Part shown: piece by piece, positions 9,836 through 17,258 of the stretch
Layout: each line of letters starts with the position of its first letter
How positions within the stretch are numbered: position 1 is the first letter of the stretch
Assembly: GCF_013307205.1 (NCBI RefSeq)
Contig: NZ_CP028940.1
Location: 1,285,702-1,349,701, forward strand
From: Polynucleobacter arcticus
GTDB lineage: Bacteria > Pseudomonadota > Gammaproteobacteria > Burkholderiales > Burkholderiaceae
Direction: 5' to 3'
DNA: 64,000 nt
Position numbers and translations under genes: made by a program
Notes under the pieces: generated by a model
Database searches by the model: none
Told to the model about the DNA's origin: nothing
What the model saw: the letters and a program-made list of their open reading frames with translations, nothing else

Positions 9836-9900
9836 CGATGAGTGGTGCCGTGGGGCGGGCCTAGAGGGCCTGTCTTAATAAAGATCTAAAGTTCGCCTCT

Positions 9901-9917
9901 GGCTCACGCCTTGAGCT
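9901..9917. promoter_or_regulatory. Inverted-repeat operator, copy 1 (before HIT/EVE-HNH)
   Basis: GGCTCA-CGCCT-TGAGCT, a 17-bp inverted repeat with a 5-base spacer, 54 bases before the HIT start codon. It matches five other copies in this window in arm sequence and spacing. A TATAAA sequence follows at 9935-9940, 18 bases after TTGAGC (9911-9916), so the right arm may overlap a -35 element. The proposed binder is the WYL regulator at 24289, by inference. Confidence 0.55.
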
Positions 9918-9971
9918 AGCCAGATGGAATAGTATATAAATTACAAATATGCTAATTAATACACCCTCATC

Positions 9972-10352
9972 ATGACCAAGCCCTGCCCCTTCTGCACCTT
10001 ACCAGTTGAGCGAATCATTGACTCAAATGAATTTGGCATGACGATTCGGGATGGATTCCCTATTTCTCCAGGCCATACCTTGGTTATCCCCAAAAGACAT
10101 GTTGGTTCTTGGTTTGCTACCAGCAAGGAAGAGCAACTGGGGCTATTGGAACTACTCGAAAGAGCCAAAACTAATCTGCAAAATGAATTTAGCCCTGATG
10201 GTTACAACATCGGCATTAATGATGGACCAACAGCAGGTCAAACAGTGCCCCACCTACACATGCACCTCATCCCAAGATACAAGGATGATCAAGATGATCC
10301 TAGGGGCGGCGTGAGATGGATTCTTCCTGAGAAAGCGAAGTATTGGGAATGA
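9972..10352 (+). CDS. HIT-family nucleotide hydrolase/transferase
   Basis: A 126-residue histidine-triad protein. The active-site motif is GQTVPHLHMHLIPR (H-x-H-x-H near residue 96), and the N-terminus has the CPFCTLP zinc-like pair often seen in bacterial HIT proteins. Members hydrolyse nucleoside phosphoramidates, dinucleoside polyphosphates or adenylylated nucleotides. Its TGA overlaps the ATG of the EVE-HNH nuclease as ATGA, so the two are one transcription and translation unit. A housekeeping HIT hydrolase would not normally be coupled to a restriction nuclease, so a role linked to the nuclease is possible but unproven. Confidence 0.9.
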   Translation: MTKPCPFCTLPVERIIDSNEFGMTIRDGFPISPGHTLVIPKRHVGSWFATSKEEQLGLLELLERAKTNLQNEFSPDGYNIGINDGPTAGQTVPHLHMHLIPRYKDDQDDPRGGVRWILPEKAKYWE

Positions 10353-11758
10353 CTAATTCTGAAATCCTCAAACTCTTTAGCTCAATTAATTGTGGAAGGC
10401 TGGGTAATGGTTATGCGCTGCACAAGCCAATTCTGATTTTGTTATTGCTTGAAAGATTTCTGAACGGACATGCTAATAACTTTACATTTGAAGAACTTGA
10501 TCATGATCTCAAAAAGTGGCTTGAGAAGTATGGCTCTAACAACGCCTCAAATACCCGGAATGAGCCCTTCTGGCGATTAAAGAATGATGGGTTATGGGAT
10601 ATCAATGCCCCAGCTGAATTGAGCTCACAGAGCAGCACGCCCACTCCCAGCCAACTGATTGAAGCTAAAGTCTCTGCACAACTTAAAGATGGCCTTTATC
10701 TGGGAATCAGAAATAATCCTGAATTGATTGCGGAGATTTCTGAGAGCCTCATGACTCAGTTTGTGCCAGAGCCCTTACAGTCATCTTTACTAGCTGATGC
10801 TGCACCCACAATAAAGCTATTAGATAGAAAATATTGGTGGGTAAGCCAAAATCAAACCTACAAACATGAAGTTCCCGGCAACTTCATGTGGTCACCTAAA
10901 ACAAACTCCAGGGGTGGCCGAGTACCTTCGTATGATTTCATGAAAGATATGAAAATAGGTGATGTTGTATTTTCCTTTGCGGATACCTATATCAAAGCTA
11001 TTGGGGTTGTTACAAACCCAGCACAGTCCAGCGTTAAACCTGACTTTGGTAGTGCAGGAGCTAATTGGTCGGACGACGGTTGGCTAGTAGATGTCGCTTT
11101 TCAAGAATTGGGGATGGCCCAATTTAAGCCTAAAGACCATATGGGTCTTTTAAGCCCTACGCTGCCTGATTTACTCTCACCAATTCGTCCCGATGGATCT
11201 GGCAACCAAATCTATTTGGCAGAGATTTCTGAGGAAATGGCTGATGTACTAATAGCACTATCTCGGGGCGTAGGAGATTCGATTGTTGATGAGTTATCTA
11301 AAAATCTAAACTTTGTTCCCCCCAATGATGAAATCGCAGAAGTTAAAGAAATCATCATGAGAACCGATATTGGACCCACACAGAAAACCCAAATCGTTAA
11401 CTCAAGACGAGGCCAAGGAATTTTCAAAGCACAAGTAAGGCAAATTGAGCGAGCTTGTAGGGTAACTAAGGTCACAAATCCAAGACACCTCATTGCAAGC
11501 CATATCAAGCCATGGACTAAATCGAATGATGCTGAAAAAATTAGTGGCTATAACGGCCTACTGTTAGCACCCCATATTGATCATTTATTTGATAAGGGAT
11601 TTATCTCATTTGAGGGAAATGGCAATCTAATTCTTTCAAGCCAATTAGATAATTCTGTTCTAGATAAATGGTGTATCGATAAGAGCATCAATGTAGGTGG
11701 CTTTAGGAATGAGCAGCAACAGTTTTTGGAGTACCACAGGGATGTGGTTATGGTGTGA
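10349..11758 (+). CDS. EVE/PUA-like domain fused to HNH endonuclease (type IV restriction)
   Basis: About 469 residues in three parts. Residues 1-80 form a helical domain (KPILILLLLERFLNG, EPFWRLKNDGLW) typical of predicted restriction endonucleases of COG3440. Residues about 150-310 resemble an EVE/PUA-type modified-base reader: KYWWVSQNQTYKHEVPGNFMW, then GDVVFSFADTYIKAIGVV. The C-terminal HNH nuclease shows RACRVTKVTNPRHLIASHIK, then NGLLLAPHIDHLFDKGFISF. EVE-HNH enzymes cut DNA with modified cytosine and protect against phages with modified genomes. The ATG at 10349 overlaps the HIT stop; an earlier TTG at 10343 is less likely. The specific modification recognised cannot be told from sequence. 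Confidence 0.85.
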   Translation: MTNSEILKLFSSINCGRLGNGYALHKPILILLLLERFLNGHANNFTFEELDHDLKKWLEKYGSNNASNTRNEPFWRLKNDGLWDINAPAELSSQSSTPTPSQLIEAKVSAQLKDGLYLGIRNNPELIAEISESLMTQFVPEPLQSSLLADAAPTIKLLDRKYWWVSQNQTYKHEVPGNFMWSPKTNSRGGRVPSYDFMKDMKIGDVVFSFADTYIKAIGVVTNPAQSSVKPDFGSAGANWSDDGWLVDVAFQELGMAQFKPKDHMGLLSPTLPDLLSPIRPDGSGNQIYLAEISEEMADVLIALSRGVGDSIVDELSKNLNFVPPNDEIAEVKEIIMRTDIGPTQKTQIVNSRRGQGIFKAQVRQIERACRVTKVTNPRHLIASHIKPWTKSNDAEKISGYNGLLLAPHIDHLFDKGFISFEGNGNLILSSQLDNSVLDKWCIDKSINVGGFRNEQQQFLEYHRDVVMV

Positions 11759-11797
11759 CGCAAAAGCTCATTATTTCCAAACCACTAAATATGCTTG

Positions 11798-12244
11798 CTA
11801 GGCTCTAGCCCTTAAATAACGGACAACAGTTTCCCAATCTGGAAACTCAGGGGTTGCAAAGTGAATATGCTGACCCTTAAATCGATCTACCCCATTCTTA
11901 AGACGATCATCGACCAAGAAATCTCCATCATTCAGATTCTTATGGTGACTTAGGATTAAGCGTTTATATGCTGGCTTACCTAGATAGTCTTTTACCCACA
12001 GCAATTTATCCGACCAAGCGCTCGGATTACCCCAGGGGGCAGTTGAAAGAATATAGGTGTCGAACATGGTAGCCAACTCTTCATATGCAGCAATTGCACC
12101 CGGAATTGGATCCATTAAATAGAAGATGCCTGGAACCTCATCAAATCGGTCTTCATACTGGTCTTGTATATGCTCAGGGGTTCTTGCGATTCCTGATGGA
12201 AAATCTACTAATACGTTATCCATATCTATGTAGAGTGTTTTCAT
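11798..12244 (-). CDS. 5'(3')-deoxyribonucleotidase-like HAD phosphatase
   Basis: A 148-residue HAD-superfamily protein of the NT5C type. It has motif I DMDNVLVDFPSG (residues 7-18), motif II ILSTAPWG, a lysine in HHKNL and motif III-like FLVDDRLKNGVDRF. Members remove phosphate from deoxynucleoside monophosphates. It starts 15 bases after the YgjP-like gene and may be the last gene of the restriction operon. Nucleotide-depleting enzymes are known in anti-phage systems, so a defence role is conceivable, but ordinary nucleotide turnover is the simpler view. Confidence 0.8.
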   Translation of the reverse strand: MKTLYIDMDNVLVDFPSGIARTPEHIQDQYEDRFDEVPGIFYLMDPIPGAIAAYEELATMFDTYILSTAPWGNPSAWSDKLLWVKDYLGKPAYKRLILSHHKNLNDGDFLVDDRLKNGVDRFKGQHIHFATPEFPDWETVVRYLRARA

Positions 12245-12259
12245 CCTTTAACCTCCGAG

Positions 12260-12976
12260 TTAATATGCCCAGCTCTCATGTCTCACTGGCAAACTATTTA
12301 GTAACTGTCGATGAGACTGCCACTTAGGCATATAGTGATCCATTAACTGGATAAATCGATCGTTATGCGACGGCTCTAACAAATGAACCAGCTCGTGAAC
12401 AACAACATATTCTAAGCACTCTCGGGGCTTTTTTGCCAAATCCGTATTCAATCGAATGGTTCTGGCATGGGGATTACAACTACCCCATTTAGTTTTCATG
12501 CGTCTTACAAAAAAACCACTCACCTGAACACCAATTTTTTTTTCCCACTTCCGTAAGATGCCTGGAAGAGCTTCAGCAAGTTGAAGCCTATACCAAGAAT
12601 CAAGCAACTCATGCTTCTTATCTTCATGCCAGGCCGGACGAACCCGAACAACTATGTGCTTATGATTTAGCGAGATTGACGCTGCAACATCGCTTTCAAT
12701 CACTTTCATCAAATAGCGTTCGCCCCAAACATAATGACTTTCGCGATTGATAATTTCACGTAGCGTCTCGCGATCTTGTGACTTCATTAGTGCCTGCTGT
12801 TGACGAATCCAGCCAACCTTGGCAACAGCAAATACACGAATGGTATCCAGCTCCATGTGTATTGGGGCTGAAATAGTAACGCGCCCAAGCGGTGGATGCA
12901 CGCTAAGGTGCACATTCTTAATATTTTTACGGACAACTTCCAGGGCCATCTCACCAATTTGAATTTGAGATTTCAT
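12260..12976 (-). CDS. YgjP-like (DUF45) metalloprotease of the restriction operon
   Basis: A 238-residue protein of the YgjP/DUF45 family. The zinc site is VVHELVHLLEPSHNDRF (HExxH), preceded by the family signature TKWGSCNPHARTIRLNTDL. YgjP-like proteins are often encoded directly after hsdR in type I restriction operons, as here; their substrate is not established, though quality control of the restriction subunits is a reasonable guess. Its ATG overlaps the hsdR stop as TGATG, showing translational coupling. Confidence 0.88.
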   Translation of the reverse strand: MKSQIQIGEMALEVVRKNIKNVHLSVHPPLGRVTISAPIHMELDTIRVFAVAKVGWIRQQQALMKSQDRETLREIINRESHYVWGERYLMKVIESDVAASISLNHKHIVVRVRPAWHEDKKHELLDSWYRLQLAEALPGILRKWEKKIGVQVSGFFVRRMKTKWGSCNPHARTIRLNTDLAKKPRECLEYVVVHELVHLLEPSHNDRFIQLMDHYMPKWQSHRQLLNSLPVRHESWAY

Positions 12977-15900
12977 CAGTATTCAGTCTGGGCAACAATG
13001 ATAGAAAAAATACGCTCTACTTCAGCCTGGTCATTCCCAAGAATGGGCATAAGCGCAGCCTTTATTACCCTCTCCTTGGCCAAATTTCCCCGGAAGGAGT
13101 CGGGTCGAACATGCTTCACCATCGCATCAATTTGGAGTGCCAGCACTTCATTGCCGCCTAGGTTATTAAATAAGGCTCTTTTACCGGCGGTGTTAAGTGC
13201 AATCGGAGTATCTTTCGCCGCACCAACCTGAACTTGCTTGGCAATATCAGCAATCCGCTTTAAAAATTCCTCATAACTTATCTGTTGCTGGCGTAAATGA
13301 TCCAAGACTTCTATCAATAAGACTGACATCTTATCGTAGAACGCTGGGTCATTGAGGTGTTTTTTTATAATTTTGCTTCGAATATTATTAGCAATGGTTT
13401 CCGCAACTGACTGTGAATTTTTCTTAATGCCTTTTGGTAGATTATTAATGGCTTCAGCGATTCCACTTTTAACGATCAGATCTAGAAGGCCCGTTTCGCC
13501 AAAATCAGATATTTCTCTCGGCTCTGAAGCCTCAATATATGTGTCAATTAAATGGCGCATATCTGCCTCATATGCCTTTAGGTCAATAGTTTCGCCGCTA
13601 GCCTGGCGAATAATCTCGCGCAACTTCAAATAGACATCGATTTCACGTTTAATCTTCTCGATTTCAGTTTGGGTATAGCCTGCCTTAGACATTTCATCCG
13701 CAATATTCGCATATGCACGAACCAATGCTACCGTCGCCTGATAGAGTGCAACGCGTTGTGGTTCTGTAGCCTTGAGATCATCGACTTTTTCAGTATTCCC
13801 GCAAAAGTAGTGAATATGCTCCAACTCCCCTTGGGGTGGCTGCACTGGCTCGCACAATAATGCAATTCCTTCTAAGGCTCCATCCAGTCGTTGACGACCT
13901 TTCTTTAACCGATCTTGCAAAATGATATCGGGACTGCCTCCCCCCGCATCATCATGATCAACTTCTGAGGTGTATACAGAAATTGCACCCTGTACTTTAT
14001 TAAACAAATCTTTGTAATCGACAATATAGCCAAAGGGCTTGTCGTCTCCATCGAGACGATTAGTTCGACAAATAGCTTGGAATAAGCCATGGTCTTGCAT
14101 GGATTTATCGATATACAGATAGGTGCAATGTGGAGCATCAAACCCGGTAAGCAATTTATCCACCACAATCAATAAGCGCATATTCGCAGGCTGATCTTTG
14201 AATAAATTCTTAGCCCAGTCCTCGTAGGTCTCGGTTTTACTCTTGTTGGGGGCTGGCTCAACTTCTTTAAGTAGCGCAGTGTAAGTGTTATACAAAAACT
14301 GCTTATCCGTCTCGCTATTTGCCCCGGTCTCTTCTAGAGTCACATCCTGAGCTTGAGGGTTGTAAGAGGTGATAACTGCGCATTTTCCTTTAAATACTGT
14401 CTTTTGAAATAGTTCGTAGTACTTACAGGCATCGTAAATACTCGCCGCTACAAGAATTGCGTTACCTCTCTCGCTTGATAATCGCGGCTTAACACCAAAA
14501 TCAAATACGATGTCGCTTACTATTCGCTCCATTCTTGAACGCGAGCTAACTACGTTTTGCATTGTTCCCCACTGATTACGCAACGCAGCTTTCTGCCAAT
14601 TATTTAGCCCCTTAGTCTTCGCCTCAAACCATGCATCAACTTTGTCTTGAGAGCCAAGACTTTGCTCAACATCACGGGCTTCATAAATAAGATCAAGCAC
14701 GACCCCGTCCTCTACCCCCTCATCAAACTTATAGGTGTGGATATAACCGCCAAAAACCTCAAGAGTTGTCGCCTTGTCTTCCTTAAGCAATGGTGTACCA
14801 GTAAAACCAATAAAGACTGCTCCGGGTAGCATCGCTTTCATAAGCTGATTTAGCTTTCCACTTTGCGTGCGGTGGCATTCATCCACGAAAACAAATAGCT
14901 CACCCACAGCAAGGGGTGGCTGCTTCTTTAACTCTTCAATGAAAGCATCAAAATTTTCAACACCCTGCTTACCAAACTTATGTACAAGAGAACAAAGCAA
15001 TCGAGGCTTAGCCTGCCCCAGCTGCTTCATTAGATCCTGACCGCTATTGGTACGGTGAATATCTTCACCGCTGCCTTTGAATACGCCCTCAATCTGCTTG
15101 TCTAGCTCATCCCGATCTGTCAATATCAGAATACGAGCATTAGGCTTATTCTCAAGTATCCATTTCGCCAGCAATACCATCACAATGCTCTTACCACTAC
15201 CTTGCGTATGCCAAATAATGCCGCTCTTATAGGAGTTGACATTGCTTTGCGCAGCCTTGATACCAAAATATTGGTGAGCACGAGGCAGCTTTTTAATGCC
15301 ACCATCAAAAAGAACAAAGTCGTGAATCAGTTCAAGCAAGCGCTGTTTAGAGCACATCTTAAGCAGATATTTATCCAACTTAAAGAGCTGGTTATCAGCC
15401 TCATCCTCTTTCCAGCCTAAGAAGAACTTCTCTTCTGTGCAGATTGTTCCGTAACGAAGTCCTTCGGAATCATTTCCAGCGAAGACGATTTGCACTGTTG
15501 AGAAAAACCACTCATTGAAGTCTTTTCTCTGATTGGAGAGTAATTGTCGAATGCCATCGCCAATGGATGTGCGACTATTTTTTAGCTCAATAACTCCAAC
15601 TGCTATGCCATTAACATACAAGACTAAATCTGGGCGACGCTCTAAATTGCCCCGTAAGGTGACTTCCTCAGCTATCGAGAAATCATTATCTTCTGGATGG
15701 TTCCAGTCAATTAATTTAACGGTATCTGAAACAGAGCTAGCGTCGACCTTAACGTCAACACCATAACGCATTAAGCTGTAGACCGCCTTATTGTTGTCAT
15801 ACAAACTGCGATTTGGATTATTTGCTTCGGCTCTTAAAAAATATATTGCGCGACCAATTTGATCGGCAGTGTAACCACGAGATATGAGATGGGAAGCGAG

Positions 15901-16029
15901 TAAATCTTCCTCAATATTGCTATTTGCTTGGTCACTTTTATCACCAAGATATCGGTAACCCAATTCACTTTTAAATAACGAAATGACTCGGTTTTGCGTA
16001 GCCCTCTCTGGCAATCCAATGGCACTCAT
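12976..16029 (-). CDS. hsdR: Type I restriction enzyme, R subunit
   Basis: 1017 residues, a normal HsdR length. The N-terminal PD-(D/E)xK nuclease shows LVLYVNGIAVGVIELKNSRT (ELK triad residues near 147). The superfamily 2 motor follows with Walker A HTQGSGKSIVMVLLA, DECHRTQSGK (motif II), GFTGTPLL (motif III), and QAICRTNRLDGDDKPFGYIV (motif VI). It cleaves unmodified DNA after ATP-driven translocation when in complex with HsdM and HsdS. The start overlaps the hsdS stop by four bases (ATGA). No frameshift is visible, so the enzyme appears intact. Confidence 0.95.
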   Translation of the reverse strand: MSAIGLPERATQNRVISLFKSELGYRYLGDKSDQANSNIEEDLLASHLISRGYTADQIGRAIYFLRAEANNPNRSLYDNNKAVYSLMRYGVDVKVDASSVSDTVKLIDWNHPEDNDFSIAEEVTLRGNLERRPDLVLYVNGIAVGVIELKNSRTSIGDGIRQLLSNQRKDFNEWFFSTVQIVFAGNDSEGLRYGTICTEEKFFLGWKEDEADNQLFKLDKYLLKMCSKQRLLELIHDFVLFDGGIKKLPRAHQYFGIKAAQSNVNSYKSGIIWHTQGSGKSIVMVLLAKWILENKPNARILILTDRDELDKQIEGVFKGSGEDIHRTNSGQDLMKQLGQAKPRLLCSLVHKFGKQGVENFDAFIEELKKQPPLAVGELFVFVDECHRTQSGKLNQLMKAMLPGAVFIGFTGTPLLKEDKATTLEVFGGYIHTYKFDEGVEDGVVLDLIYEARDVEQSLGSQDKVDAWFEAKTKGLNNWQKAALRNQWGTMQNVVSSRSRMERIVSDIVFDFGVKPRLSSERGNAILVAASIYDACKYYELFQKTVFKGKCAVITSYNPQAQDVTLEETGANSETDKQFLYNTYTALLKEVEPAPNKSKTETYEDWAKNLFKDQPANMRLLIVVDKLLTGFDAPHCTYLYIDKSMQDHGLFQAICRTNRLDGDDKPFGYIVDYKDLFNKVQGAISVYTSEVDHDDAGGGSPDIILQDRLKKGRQRLDGALEGIALLCEPVQPPQGELEHIHYFCGNTEKVDDLKATEPQRVALYQATVALVRAYANIADEMSKAGYTQTEIEKIKREIDVYLKLREIIRQASGETIDLKAYEADMRHLIDTYIEASEPREISDFGETGLLDLIVKSGIAEAINNLPKGIKKNSQSVAETIANNIRSKIIKKHLNDPAFYDKMSVLLIEVLDHLRQQQISYEEFLKRIADIAKQVQVGAAKDTPIALNTAGKRALFNNLGGNEVLALQIDAMVKHVRPDSFRGNLAKERVIKAALMPILGNDQAEVERIFSIIVAQTEY

Positions 16030-17258
16030 ATCAAGCGTGTCTTTCCTGTGAGCAGTTCTTGCATCATGCCTTGTTTTAAAAGGGCGGTTTTTTCGCGGCG
16101 AGCCTCAAGCTTAGCTAACTCAGCATCAAGGTCGGCAAGAATATTTGAGATGGCAATTTGCTCTTCAATGGCAGGATATGAAACTTGAATTTTTTTAATG
16201 TCACCCATGCCGATATTGCCCTGGGATGAGGAATTTGTTAGGAGTCTAATTTGATTGATGCAGTCTGCGCTTAATAATTGATAATAGAGGAATCTGGGGG
16301 TCATCTGATTACCAGTTCTAACCAGAGCAATTGGTGACCAAATATTGAAATCAAGGTCTGATTCAACTATAGCCACCTTTCCCACTGAGGCAGCTTTCCC
16401 TAACAGTACATCCCCCCTTTTGGGCTTGCACTTTTTTGCAAAAATGCTGTCGTCCTCTTTGGAGATATAGCGCAAATCATTTAAATTAATTCTGTTATCA
16501 ACCAAGTTGTTAACAGATAAAAATGGAACCCCAGTATCGTAAAATTTTGGCGTCAAGTGGGGGCCATCAGTGATCGGGGTTGAGACAAGGCACCTCAATT
16601 CATTGCGGGACCACTGACCAACAAACCCGGGCAGTCGAACCTGCCCCGTGAGGAGTTGCTGCATGGCGGCTTGTTTTAGGTTACGCTTCTTGGTTATGAG
16701 GTGATCTAGAGATTTCAGCAGACTATCCACATCAGAGAGAGTCTCGGCAATGGCACTCCGTTCAAAATTGGTTGGCGGCAAAGGTACGTAAAATGAATTT
16801 AAACTCTTATTAGTTATTTGATTAATTGTTGCGCCAAGATGCTCATTTATTTGCCTCTTTATTATTCCCGACTGAAATAATTGATTCAATAATTTTCCAT
16901 GGCTGCTTCGAAAGACGGCCATGAACGCCCCGAATGTCATGCCATTTGCGCGATCATCTAATAAAGCACATTTACCAATGAGTTCACGGCTACCATTTCT
17001 AACGCAAACAAGTATGTCGCCGTTTTGAACCATAATTCGCTGAGGCACATCAACCTCAACGAATACATTGCCCTCAAAACATAAATCGTTATGTTGAACA
17101 TTTGAAGATCGAAGTACAAGTACCCCATGTTGCCTAACGTCTACTGGACGATAAGTAAGCCCAATCAAACTCTCACCAATTTCTCCAAGTTTTTTTACAG
17201 ACCAATCTTTAGGTATAACCCCAACCTCGGTCAACTTGTATCCGGACATCACCCCCAT
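16026..17258 (-). CDS. hsdS: Type I restriction-modification specificity subunit
   Basis: 410 residues with the two-repeat HsdS architecture. The first target-recognition domain starts at YKLTEVGVIPKDWSVKKLGEI and the first conserved helix is TLSDVDSLLKSLDHLITKKRNLKQAAMQQLLTG (abridged in meaning: residues about 170-205). The second target-recognition domain (RNELRCLVSTPITDGPHL) is followed by a second helix NILADLDAELAKLEARREK ending in MMQELLTGKTRL. The two domains define a bipartite DNA target. It overlaps the hsdM stop by 10 bases; an ATG three codons later (17249) is an alternative start. Confidence 0.93.
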   Translation of the reverse strand: MGVMSGYKLTEVGVIPKDWSVKKLGEIGESLIGLTYRPVDVRQHGVLVLRSSNVQHNDLCFEGNVFVEVDVPQRIMVQNGDILVCVRNGSRELIGKCALLDDRANGMTFGAFMAVFRSSHGKLLNQLFQSGIIKRQINEHLGATINQITNKSLNSFYVPLPPTNFERSAIAETLSDVDSLLKSLDHLITKKRNLKQAAMQQLLTGQVRLPGFVGQWSRNELRCLVSTPITDGPHLTPKFYDTGVPFLSVNNLVDNRINLNDLRYISKEDDSIFAKKCKPKRGDVLLGKAASVGKVAIVESDLDFNIWSPIALVRTGNQMTPRFLYYQLLSADCINQIRLLTNSSSQGNIGMGDIKKIQVSYPAIEEQIAISNILADLDAELAKLEARREKTALLKQGMMQELLTGKTRLI

